A stretch of DNA of 33,184 nt from CADEED01 sp035525785 (GTDB lineage Bacteria; Pseudomonadota; Gammaproteobacteria; Steroidobacterales; Steroidobacteraceae), in the NCBI GenBank assembly GCA_035525785.1, contig DATLDQ010000020.1, positions 1-33,184 on the forward strand. Reading direction: 5' to 3'. This document shows positions 1 through 7,453 of this stretch, in pieces; positions within the stretch are counted from its first letter, which is position 1; the number at the start of each line of letters is the position of its first letter. The translations under genes were made by a program, and so were the position numbers. The notes beneath the pieces were generated by a model. The model searched no databases, was not told the origin of the DNA, and saw only the letters and a list, made by a program, of their open reading frames with translations.

Positions 1-38
1 GAAAAAGACCATCGGTGTCATGCGGGAGAAATAGCGTA

Positions 39-50
39 GTTAGCGCTACC
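39..50. promoter_or_regulatory. operator-like site GTTAGCGCTACC (copy 1)
   Basis: The sequence GTTAGCGCTACC has the symmetric core TAGCGCTA. Its exact reverse complement recurs at 504-515, and the shared stretch extends to 15 bases (taGTTAGCGCTACCg). A CG-centred palindrome of this form is typical of LacI-family repressor sites in front of carbohydrate-uptake receptors. The regulator itself is not in the window. Confidence 0.45.
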
Positions 51-77
51 GTAGGCGTACCGCGAATTAGACAATTT

Positions 78-89
78 GACAACGTTGTC
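78..89. promoter_or_regulatory. perfect palindrome GACAACGTTGTC
   Basis: This is a perfect 12-base palindrome centred on CG, lying 28 bases beyond operator copy 1. Its shape fits a LacI/GalR-type operator, but it differs in sequence from the 39-50/504-515 motif and could bind another regulator or serve a divergent gene left of the window. Confidence 0.4.
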
Positions 90-503
90 TTTTTGCGTAG
101 TCTCGGCGCCGCAGTGTGCGAGTCGATTGTCGGTGGAACGCAACGACTCACGCGCTGAGGGATAGAAGGGGTTGAGGCTCGCGCGCTCTACGGCACGAGC
201 CACTGATGACGACTTTGCACGCGGCGCGGCCTGCCCGTCGAAAACATATGGTCCCCCCATTGCTTCGGGCAGACCCGCCGCGGTTGCAAGCGTCGTCAGC
301 GAGAGAGGGGAGGGAGGTCTGCCGCGTCGCGAATCGCCCGCGCTGCAACTCCCGAGGGAGCAGGTTGCGATGAAATCACCGTCAGCGTCAGGCCCGCGCG
401 CGAAATGCGGCGGCGCACACTCTAGCTACCGCGTGCATGGGCGCGCGAATCATCCGTCCCTCAAGTGCTCCTGCCGCACCGCACGATCTGTTGCCAATGC
501 GCC

Positions 504-515
504 GGTAGCGCTAAC
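504..515. promoter_or_regulatory. operator-like site GGTAGCGCTAAC (copy 2)
   Basis: Exact reverse complement of the site at 39-50, lying 321 bases before the receptor start codon. The two copies are 465 bases apart centre to centre, a distance compatible with repressor-mediated looping or with two separate promoters. The function is inferred from symmetry and recurrence only. Confidence 0.45.
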
Positions 516-745
516 TATCGCGTGCACTCTTTCGCAGCAATTGTCCGATGGCCACGCGGAAGCCTTTGATAAATCGCAAGTAGTCAGGAGTCCGTGTCCG
601 CCCGCATGTCCCGTGCGGCGCTTGGAGCGAGTGTGGACATCCATCCACAGCCTGCCTATTCTCGCCGCGGGTTCCAGGCGGATCGCGCTGCACGCGGCTC
701 CACCTAGCTACTCCGGCGCCGCCTCTCGCGTCGAACTGATCCGCG

Positions 746-757
746 TGTCCGCGGACA
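746..757. promoter_or_regulatory. perfect palindrome TGTCCGCGGACA near the receptor start
   Basis: A perfect 12-base palindrome ending 79 bases before the receptor ATG, the right place for an operator overlapping a promoter. It could arise by chance in GC-rich DNA, and no second copy was noticed. Confidence 0.3.
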
Positions 758-836
758 GCGCCAGATTCCAGTTTGATGACTGATCGTCCTATCGCCGAAA
801 CAAATATATGGATGAGAACGGAGGAGAAATCTAACT

Positions 837-3800
837 ATGAAGTTCAACCCAAAGGCCTGGCCTTTAACATCGCGGGCGCTGTTCACCATCGTTGGTGGCG
901 CAGTGCTCATCAATCCCGCGTTCGCGCAGGATCAATCGGAGAACGAGCTCGAGGAGGTGGTGGTCACCGGCTTGCGTGGCAGCTTGAAGGCTTCCATGGA
1001 TCTCAAGCGTGACGCTTCCGGCGTCGTCGACGCGATCTCCGCGGAGGACATCGGCAAGTTCCCCGACACGAACCTCGCCGAGTCCCTGCAGCGCATCACC
1101 GGTGTGTCCATCGACCGCGTGAACGGCGAGGGCAGCAACGTCACGGTTCGCGGCTTCGGCCCCAACTTCAACCTCGTCACGCTCAACGGCCGGCAGCTGC
1201 CGGCGGCGCACGTGGGCTCCATCACCGGCAATCCGAACAACGTCGGCGCGCAAGGCACTTCACGTTCGTTCGACTTCTCGACACTCGCTTCGGAAGGCGT
1301 GAGCGGACTCGAGGTCTACAAGACCGGTACCGCGGTGGTGCCGTCGGGCGGCATTGGCGCGACCATCAACATCAAGACGATCAAGCCGCTCGAAAGCGGC
1401 AACAAGGCGTCGGTCGGTGCCAAGGCCGTCATGGACCAGGGCAGTGACAGCGAAGTAACGCCGGAACTGAGTGGCCTCGTGAGCTGGGCGAACGATGCGG
1501 AGACGTTTGGCGTGTCGGCATTCGCGTCCTACCAGGACCGCAAGTCGGGCGCGCGCGGTATCAGCGTCGAGCAGTACCAGTTCCTCAACTACAGCCCCAC
1601 GCTGGGCAACTTCAACGCCGGTGCGCAGATCGTCGATGCCCCGGCCAATGGTGCACTCATCGCATTGCCGTCGAACATCGGCATCAGCGACGCGCAGATC
1701 GAGCGCAAGCGCATCAATGGCATGGTCACGGTGCAGTTCGCGCCCAGCGAGAACACCACGATCACCGCCGACGCGATGTACACCTCGAACAAGCAGAACC
1801 AGGACAGCCTGGTGCCTGGCATGTGGTTCTCGCGCCAGTACAGCTACATCCAGTTCGATGGCAGCGACATCGTCGCCACGCCGCTCAAGTTGATCGAGCC
1901 CATTGCGGTGGTTGGTGGCCGCGGCAAGGACTTGTTCTATGCGAACTACGATGACAACACCAAGGACGACAGCACCACCATCGGCCTCAACATCAACCAC
2001 AAGTTGAACGATGCCTGGTCATTGGGCTTCGACGCCGCGACTTCCACCTCGAAGTCGGGTGGTGATGGCCCGGATGGCAACAACAGCATCCGCATGAACG
2101 TCGCCGCGGCCGGCTCCGGCTGGCAGGCCGCGTACTGGGGCAGCGGTGTCCCGACGGCAACGATCGGCGTGCTCGACAACGTCGCCAATGCGCACGGCAA
2201 CGGCAACGGTGTACTCGATGTCCCGGACATCTCCACGCAGACGTTCCGCACGATCAAGTCTTCCCAGGAAACCGACACCGACCAGTTCAACTTGTCGGCG
2301 GCGTGGAACAAGGGCGAGGAGATCGGCGTGAAGTTCGGCGTGGGCGCTATGTCCACCGAGATGCACGCGAAGCATTCGGAGACCCAGGATTTCCTCGGCG
2401 GCTGGGGCGTTGGCTCCAACCCGACGGGGCAGTCCGACATCCCCGATCCGAGCCTGCTGACCCAGGTAAACGTGCTGAACAACTTCAACGACCTGAGCTT
2501 CGTCGGCTATCCGGACAGCAACATGTTCCCGGCGAGCGGCTACTACATGACCACGCTCGGCCAGGAATCCTTCCGCGTCGATCCGTGGAGCTTCGCGCAT
2601 GCGATGGAAGGCAACCCGCTGTACCCGAACTGGGATGCGGACAATCTGAGCCCGAATTCCTACGACAACAATACGGTCAAGGAAGACGTCTACTCGGCCT
2701 ATGCGCAGGCGAAGTTCGACGGCGAGATTGGCGGACTGCACACGCAGACGGTCGTTGGCCTGCGCTATGAGCAGACCAAGGTCAAGGCGCATGCCTTGCA
2801 GAACGTCGTCGATCACTTCGTATGGACGTCCGACAACGACTTCAACGCGGTCTTCGGCACTGACCTCGTGGCGCTCGACGACGATTCCGACTACCACAAC
2901 TGGTTGCCGAACATCGACTTCGCGGTCGACCTGAACGACCACATGAAGCTGCGGGCTTCGGTCAGCCAGACGATCGCGCGTCCGGTGTACAACAACCTGT
3001 TCCAGACGACGGCGGTGAATTCGCCGGGCACGCTGACGTTACTGGGCGGCATCCCGCGGGCGTCGCGCGGCAACGCTTCACTGGCGCCGCTCGAGTCGAC
3101 CAACCTCGACCTCTCGTTCGAGTGGTATTACGGCGAGAGCAGCTACGCGTCGATCGGCTTCTTCAAGAAGGCGGTCAACAACTTCGTCGGAACCGGGATC
3201 ACGCAGGTCAACCTGTTCGATCTGCAGGATCCGACATCAGGTGCAGCCGGCACGTTGACGGGGCAGGCAGCGGCGGCATTGCGGGCGCAAGGCTGGTCGG
3301 TGAACGAACAGAACATGTTCACCATGGCAGCCATCCTCAACAATCCGGGTGACTTCCCGGGCGGCGCAAACGACTACCTCGATCCGTCGGAGACGGGTGG
3401 TTCGGACCAGGCGCTGGCCATCATCGCCAAGTACGACATCATCCCGGGAGCCAACGACCCGTTGTTCACGTTCGACTTCTCGCAGCCCGTGAACAACCAG
3501 ACCGCGAACATCGATGGCGAGGAATTCGCGTGGCAGCATTTCTTCGGTGAGACCGGCTTCGGCTTCCTGGTCAATGCCACGGTCGTCAATGGAGACGTGG
3601 GCTACAACCTGCGGGCGGCGCCGACGGTGTCGCAGTTCGCGCTGGAAGGTCTGTCCGATTCGGCGAATGCGGTGCTGATGTACGAGAAATACGGCCTCTC
3701 GGCGCGTGTGGCGTACAACTGGCGCGATGCGTTCCTGGCGACGACGGCGTGGGGTGGGCAGCAAGGTCTGCCGGGTTTCGTGGACACGCACGAGCAGGTC

Positions 3801-3968
3801 GACTTCAACATCACCTATAACTTCAACGACAACCTGTCGGTGGGGCTGGACGGCATCAACGTCACGGGTGAAGGCCAGCTCATCTACAGCCGCACGAAGC
3901 GGATGCAGTGGTGGAACGGAGAAGGAGACCCGCGCTACATGCTGACCGCGCGCTACAACTTCAACTGA
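837..3968 (+). CDS. TonB-dependent receptor (Caulobacter/Xanthomonas TIGR01782 type)
   Basis: Outer-membrane receptor expected to import a substrate, probably a carbohydrate or glycoside, using TonB-ExbBD energy. The 1043-residue product begins with a Sec signal peptide (cleavage probably after Ala30, AFA-QD), followed by a TonB box (ELEEVVVTG, about 37-45). The plug domain has the family's typical SAEDIGKFPDTNLAESLQRI run (about 64-83) and the RVNGEGSNVTVRGFG stretch, and a long beta-barrel ends in an aromatic-rich strand (RYNFN). The length is normal for this subfamily. The start is the ATG preceded by GGAGGAG at 820-826. Two hairpins separate it from the downstream operon. The sequence does not reveal the substrate. 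The neighbouring sugar-type dehydrogenase and isomerase suggest a sugar-containing ligand, which is inference. Confidence 0.93.
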   Translation: MKFNPKAWPLTSRALFTIVGGAVLINPAFAQDQSENELEEVVVTGLRGSLKASMDLKRDASGVVDAISAEDIGKFPDTNLAESLQRITGVSIDRVNGEGSNVTVRGFGPNFNLVTLNGRQLPAAHVGSITGNPNNVGAQGTSRSFDFSTLASEGVSGLEVYKTGTAVVPSGGIGATINIKTIKPLESGNKASVGAKAVMDQGSDSEVTPELSGLVSWANDAETFGVSAFASYQDRKSGARGISVEQYQFLNYSPTLGNFNAGAQIVDAPANGALIALPSNIGISDAQIERKRINGMVTVQFAPSENTTITADAMYTSNKQNQDSLVPGMWFSRQYSYIQFDGSDIVATPLKLIEPIAVVGGRGKDLFYANYDDNTKDDSTTIGLNINHKLNDAWSLGFDAATSTSKSGGDGPDGNNSIRMNVAAAGSGWQAAYWGSGVPTATIGVLDNVANAHGNGNGVLDVPDISTQTFRTIKSSQETDTDQFNLSAAWNKGEEIGVKFGVGAMSTEMHAKHSETQDFLGGWGVGSNPTGQSDIPDPSLLTQVNVLNNFNDLSFVGYPDSNMFPASGYYMTTLGQESFRVDPWSFAHAMEGNPLYPNWDADNLSPNSYDNNTVKEDVYSAYAQAKFDGEIGGLHTQTVVGLRYEQTKVKAHALQNVVDHFVWTSDNDFNAVFGTDLVALDDDSDYHNWLPNIDFAVDLNDHMKLRASVSQTIARPVYNNLFQTTAVNSPGTLTLLGGIPRASRGNASLAPLESTNLDLSFEWYYGESSYASIGFFKKAVNNFVGTGITQVNLFDLQDPTSGAAGTLTGQAAAALRAQGWSVNEQNMFTMAAILNNPGDFPGGANDYLDPSETGGSDQALAIIAKYDIIPGANDPLFTFDFSQPVNNQTANIDGEEFAWQHFFGETGFGFLVNATVVNGDVGYNLRAAPTVSQFALEGLSDSANAVLMYEKYGLSARVAYNWRDAFLATTAWGGQQGLPGFVDTHEQVDFNITYNFNDNLSVGLDGINVTGEGQLIYSRTKRMQWWNGEGDPRYMLTARYNFN

Positions 3969-3983
3969 TGACGCAGTCGAATC

Positions 3984-4010
3984 GGATTCCCGCCGCGGCG
4001 GCGGGAATCC
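3984..4010 (+). terminator. hairpin after the TonB receptor
   Basis: A perfect 12-base-pair stem (3984-3995 with 3999-4010) with a three-base CGG loop, starting 15 bases after the receptor stop codon. It is followed by TCTTTCG rather than a long T-tract, so it may be a weak terminator or a 3'-end stabilising hairpin. Confidence 0.6.
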
Positions 4011-4055
4011 TCTTTCGAGGATGAACGTTTCAAGCATTTTTGTTTCAAGGATAAT

Positions 4056-4091
4056 GGGGTCCCCGGGCTTGCACCTGGGGCCCCTTTTTTT
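4056..4091 (+). terminator. intrinsic terminator between receptor and sapC-like gene
   Basis: A GC-rich stem (GGGGTCCC at 4056-4063 pairing with GGGGCCCC at 4077-4084, one G-T pair, with further pairing inside) is followed directly by seven T residues (4085-4091). It is a textbook Rho-independent terminator placed 29 bases before the next start codon, so the downstream operon must be reached by read-through or by its own promoter. Confidence 0.85.
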
Positions 4092-4120
4092 ACAGTGGAA
4101 ATCCCCGGGCGAACGGCTCC

Positions 4121-4843
4121 ATGGCTATCAGCATCCTGACCAGCGACCAGCACCGTTCGATCACCGTCGACACGCGCGCGCGGCCGGAATACGGCGACAT
4201 GGTGAACCGCGCCATCGCGCTGAGCGCCGAATTCAACGAGCTGCACCGCGAGTTCCCGTTGCTGCTGCGCAAGACAGAGGCAGCGCCGGGCTTCATCGCG
4301 CATGCCATCCTCGGTTTCGAAAAGGACGAGAACCTCTTCGTCGACGGCGACCGCTGGACCGCGGCTCACATCCCGGCGACGCTCGCGCGTGGGCCGTTCT
4401 CGCTGGGTTATGTGCGCGGCGATAGTGGCGATGCGCCTGCCGAAGTGAAAGTGATGATCGACGACCAGCATCCACGCTTGCGTGCCGAGGGTCAGCCGGT
4501 GTTCCTGCCGCTGGGTGGCGAGACGCCGTATCTGCAGGGCATCAAGCGCATCCTGCAGACCGTGGATGCGGGTCTGCGCGCGGATCACTTGCTGTACCGC
4601 GAGTTGGTCGCGATGGACCTGCTCGAGGAGGTCAAGATCGAAATCTCCGTGTTCGCCGAGCTGCGCTATGACTTCAGCGACTGCTACAGCATCGATCAGC
4701 AGAAGTTCGCCGCGCTGAGCGCCGAGCAGTTGCTCAGGCTGCACCGGCAGGGCCTGCTCGGGCTGGTGTACTTCCTGATGTCCTCGCTCGGCAACTTCCA
4801 GAAACTGGTCAACCTGAAGATCGCCCGGCTCCAGTCGGCCTGA
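4121..4843 (+). CDS. SapC family protein
   Basis: A 240-residue protein of the SapC family (PF07277), named after the Campylobacter fetus S-layer locus. Its biochemical role is not established. Family hallmarks seen are the N-terminal FPLLLRKT region, a mid-protein block of PLGGETPYLQGIKRIL type (about 130-145) and the hydrophobic LLGLVYFLMSSLGNFQKLVNLK tail. No signal peptide or clear membrane helix is present, so it is probably cytoplasmic. Homologues recur beside TIGR01782 receptors, cupin-like proteins and halogenases in Caulobacter and Xanthomonas relatives (from memory), which fits this gene order. It is the first gene after the terminator, and the next gene starts three bases after its stop. 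The start ATG has only a weak ribosome binding site. Confidence 0.88.
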   Translation: MAISILTSDQHRSITVDTRARPEYGDMVNRAIALSAEFNELHREFPLLLRKTEAAPGFIAHAILGFEKDENLFVDGDRWTAAHIPATLARGPFSLGYVRGDSGDAPAEVKVMIDDQHPRLRAEGQPVFLPLGGETPYLQGIKRILQTVDAGLRADHLLYRELVAMDLLEEVKIEISVFAELRYDFSDCYSIDQQKFAALSAEQLLRLHRQGLLGLVYFLMSSLGNFQKLVNLKIARLQSA

Positions 4844-4846
4844 CAC

Positions 4847-5869
4847 ATGAGCCACCAGGTACGCGTCATCGAGGGGTTGAGATTCGACCGCATCCCGTTC
4901 GACGAGCTGTTCGCGGGCAACGAACCGGTGCTGATGCGCGGGCTGACCGCCGACTGGCCGCTCGTGAAAGCCGCGCATCGTTCGCCGGACGCGGTGATGG
5001 ATCAACTCGCCGCGAGCTACAACAAGAAGCCGGTCATCGTGTACGTGGGTGGCCCCGAGATCGGCGGCCGCTTCAGCTACAACGAGTCGGTCACGGGCTT
5101 CAACTACCGCGCCGAACGCCGCGATTTCAGGGAAGTGCTCGATCTCATCCGCGCGGAGCGTGGCAGCGAGAGCCACTCTTACTACTACATGAATTCGCTC
5201 GTCGCGAACGAGAGCTTTCCGGAGGTAGCCGCACAGAACTCGCTGGTATTCGATCACCCGGTCTTCGAGCGCTACCCGCGCGTGGGCAAGATCTGGATCG
5301 GCACCGAATCGGTCGCCGCCGCCCACTACGACGTGCCACGCAACATCGCCTGCTGCGTGCTCGGGCGCCGGCGGTTCACGCTGTTCCGCCCGGAACAGAT
5401 CGTGAACCTGTACCCGGGGCCGCTGCATCCGACGCCTGGCGGCCAGGTCGTGACGATGGCGAATCTCAGGCAGCCCGACTTCGATCGCTTTCCGCGCTTG
5501 CGCGCGGCGCTCGACGAGGCATGGATCGCGGACATGGAACCGGGCGACGCGTTGTACTACCCGAGCCTCTGGTGGCACGAAGCCGCAGCGCTCGATCGCT
5601 TCAACGTCATGATGAACTGGTGGTGGGTCGACTCGCCCACCTACATGGGCGACCCGATGGACGTGCTGATGCACGCGATGCTCGGCCTGCGCGACCGGCC
5701 GCTCGTGGATCGCCAGGGTTTTCGTGCGCTGTTCGACTACTACATCTTCGGCGACAACTCGTTGCCGCGCGCCCATCTACCCGAGCAGGCCCAGGGCGCG
5801 CTCGCCGACATGAATGAAGAGAACGCGCGCCGCATCCGGGCCGCCGTCCACCACAGCCTCAATCGTTAG
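4847..5869 (+). CDS. cupin-like (cupin_8/JmjC-type) Fe(II)/2-oxoglutarate oxygenase homologue
   Basis: A 340-residue cupin_8/JmjC-like protein. Members are usually Fe(II)/2-oxoglutarate-dependent hydroxylases. A His-X-Asp metal pair is visible as H160-Y-D162 in AAHYDVPRNIACC, and the distal metal His is probably H244 in YPSLWWHEA, so the facial triad looks intact. The LFRPEQIVNLYPGPLHP block follows the HxD strand as in factor-inhibiting-HIF-like proteins. There is no signal peptide. It starts three bases after the sapC-like stop and is followed 12 bases later by halogenase 1, so the three are probably translated from one mRNA. The substrate is unknown. Cupin_8 proteins next to SapC and halogenase genes form a recurrent but uncharacterised set. 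Confidence 0.85.
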   Translation: MSHQVRVIEGLRFDRIPFDELFAGNEPVLMRGLTADWPLVKAAHRSPDAVMDQLAASYNKKPVIVYVGGPEIGGRFSYNESVTGFNYRAERRDFREVLDLIRAERGSESHSYYYMNSLVANESFPEVAAQNSLVFDHPVFERYPRVGKIWIGTESVAAAHYDVPRNIACCVLGRRRFTLFRPEQIVNLYPGPLHPTPGGQVVTMANLRQPDFDRFPRLRAALDEAWIADMEPGDALYYPSLWWHEAAALDRFNVMMNWWWVDSPTYMGDPMDVLMHAMLGLRDRPLVDRQGFRALFDYYIFGDNSLPRAHLPEQAQGALADMNEENARRIRAAVHHSLNR

Positions 5870-5881
5870 GACGCCCCACCC

Positions 5882-7420
5882 GTGAACCCCGGCAAAACTC
5901 GTGTGGTCATCGCCGGCGGCGGCACGGCGGGCTGGCTGACCGCTTTCAGCCTCGCCAAGCGGCTCGGAACCCAGCTCGACATCACGCTGGTCGAATCCGA
6001 CCTCATCGGCACCGTCGGTGTGGGTGAAGCCACGATCCCGACGATGAAGAGCTTCCACAGCCTCATGGAGATCGACGAGCGCGAGTTCATGGTGGCCACG
6101 CAGGCCACGTTCAAACTCGGCATCTGGTTCGACGACTGGGGCGGCATCGGCGACAAGTACATCCACTCGTTCGGCGTCATCGGCCAGGGATCGTGGATGG
6201 CGGAGTTCCACGAATACTGGCTCGAGCTTCAGGCCCAGGGACTCGGCGGCAATCTCGAGGATTACTGCCTCGAATGGAAGGCGGCGCAACAAGGCAAGTT
6301 CGCGACGCAGGTGGGCAAGATGAATCTGAACTACGCCTACCATCTGAACGCCACCGCGTATGCGCAGTTCCTGCGCGGCAAGAGCGAGGCTCTCGGCGCG
6401 CGCCGCGTGGAAGGCAAGATTGCGAAGGTCAACTTGTCCGCCCAAGGCGGCAACGCCGGCAACATCGAGTCGCTGGATCTCGAGAGCGGCGTGAACGTCC
6501 CGGGCGAGGTCTTCATCGACTGCACGGGTTTCCGGGCGCTGTTGATCGGCGAAGTGTTGGGCGTTGGCTACGAGGACTGGGGCCATTGGCTCGCCGCGGA
6601 CAGCGCCTGGGCCGTGCAGACCGAGAGCACGCAGGCACCGCCGCCTTTCACGAGGGCGATGGCGCAACCCATCGGCTGGCAGTGGCGCATTCCACTGCAG
6701 CATCGCACCGGTAACGGCATCGTCTATAGCAGCCGCTTCTGCTCCGACGACGAGGCGCGTGCGCAGCTGCTGGGGAACCTCGCAGGGCCGACCATCACCG
6801 AACCACGGCAGCTCAAGTTCCGTACCGGGCGGCGGCAGCAACCCTGGCACCGCAACTGCATCGCGCTGGGGTTGGCGGCCGGCTTCCTCGAGCCGCTCGA
6901 ATCGACGAGCATCCACCTGATCACCACCGCGCTGGTGCGGCTGATGCGGCTCTTCCCGTTCGGCGGCGAATGCGAACAGCAGGCCGAGCGCTTCAATACC
7001 GAGAGCCGGTTCGAGTGGGAGGAAGCGCGCGACTTCATCATCCTGCACTACAAGCTGACCCGCAGGGACGACACCGCCTTCTGGAATTTCTATCGCGAGA
7101 TGGAAGTGCCGCGCAATGTCACGCACCGCATCGAGATCTTCAGGAAGAACGGTTACGTCTGGCCGGACAAGGTCAACCTGTTCCGCGTCGACTCCTGGTT
7201 GCAGGTGTTGATGGGGCAGGGCGTATTCCCGGAGCGCCACCATCGCGCGACCCGCATTCCGGGCACCGCGGGCCTCGAGGAAACGCTGGGCCAGATGCGC
7301 GCGAAGGTCGCCGCCAATCTGGCGCAGCTACCCGATCACCAGGCTTTCATCGACCGCTATTGCCCCATTCCGCGGACGCCCGTCCCCGTCGCCATCGCCG
7401 CGCACGGCAGCTCGCGATGA
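5882..7420 (+). CDS. flavin-dependent tryptophan halogenase family protein 1
   Basis: A 512-residue member of the tryptophan halogenase family (PF04820), which uses FADH2, O2 and halide to halogenate aromatic rings. The FAD-binding GGGTAGW motif lies at about 12-18 and GVGEATIP at 46-53. The lysine that positions HOCl in PrnA/RebH corresponds to K78 (ATFKLG). The halogenase signature WxWxIP appears as WQWRIP (266-271), and the conserved Glu block FLEPLESTS lies at 335-343. All key residues are therefore present. The start is a GTG, chosen because it places the Rossmann motif at the N terminus and lies 12 bases after the cupin gene. No flavin reductase gene is seen nearby. The real substrate of these receptor-linked homologues is unknown; free tryptophan is not implied. 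Confidence 0.88.
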   Translation: MNPGKTRVVIAGGGTAGWLTAFSLAKRLGTQLDITLVESDLIGTVGVGEATIPTMKSFHSLMEIDEREFMVATQATFKLGIWFDDWGGIGDKYIHSFGVIGQGSWMAEFHEYWLELQAQGLGGNLEDYCLEWKAAQQGKFATQVGKMNLNYAYHLNATAYAQFLRGKSEALGARRVEGKIAKVNLSAQGGNAGNIESLDLESGVNVPGEVFIDCTGFRALLIGEVLGVGYEDWGHWLAADSAWAVQTESTQAPPPFTRAMAQPIGWQWRIPLQHRTGNGIVYSSRFCSDDEARAQLLGNLAGPTITEPRQLKFRTGRRQQPWHRNCIALGLAAGFLEPLESTSIHLITTALVRLMRLFPFGGECEQQAERFNTESRFEWEEARDFIILHYKLTRRDDTAFWNFYREMEVPRNVTHRIEIFRKNGYVWPDKVNLFRVDSWLQVLMGQGVFPERHHRATRIPGTAGLEETLGQMRAKVAANLAQLPDHQAFIDRYCPIPRTPVPVAIAAHGSSR

Positions 7421-7453
7421 TCGCCCGGTACGGCGAGTAGCACGGTCGCGACC

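Larger units (their letters stand above)
1..836. other. long non-coding leader upstream of the TonB receptor
   Basis: No convincing gene is seen in these 836 bases. Open frames such as 172-783 (+) are rich in Arg/Ser/Pro, lack a ribosome binding site and resemble no family I know. The stretch contains four operator-like palindromes, annotated separately. No good sigma-70 promoter at standard spacing was found just upstream of the receptor: TTGATG (773-778) and TATATG (805-810) are 26 bases apart, which is too far. The left end (1-90) may be the control region of a divergent gene lying outside the window. Confidence 0.6.

Noticed and set aside
172..783. Open frame of 203 codons upstream of the TonB receptor
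   Set aside because: Low-complexity Arg/Ser/Pro composition, no ribosome binding site, no recognisable family, and it overlaps operator-like palindromes.
3953..5776. Long antisense frame of 607 codons opposite sapC-like and cupin genes
   Set aside because: His/Arg/Val-rich mirror translation of high-GC genes; the plus-strand genes have clear family motifs.
5777..7243. Antisense frame of 488 codons opposite halogenase 1
   Set aside because: Shadow of a strongly supported halogenase; no motifs and atypical composition.
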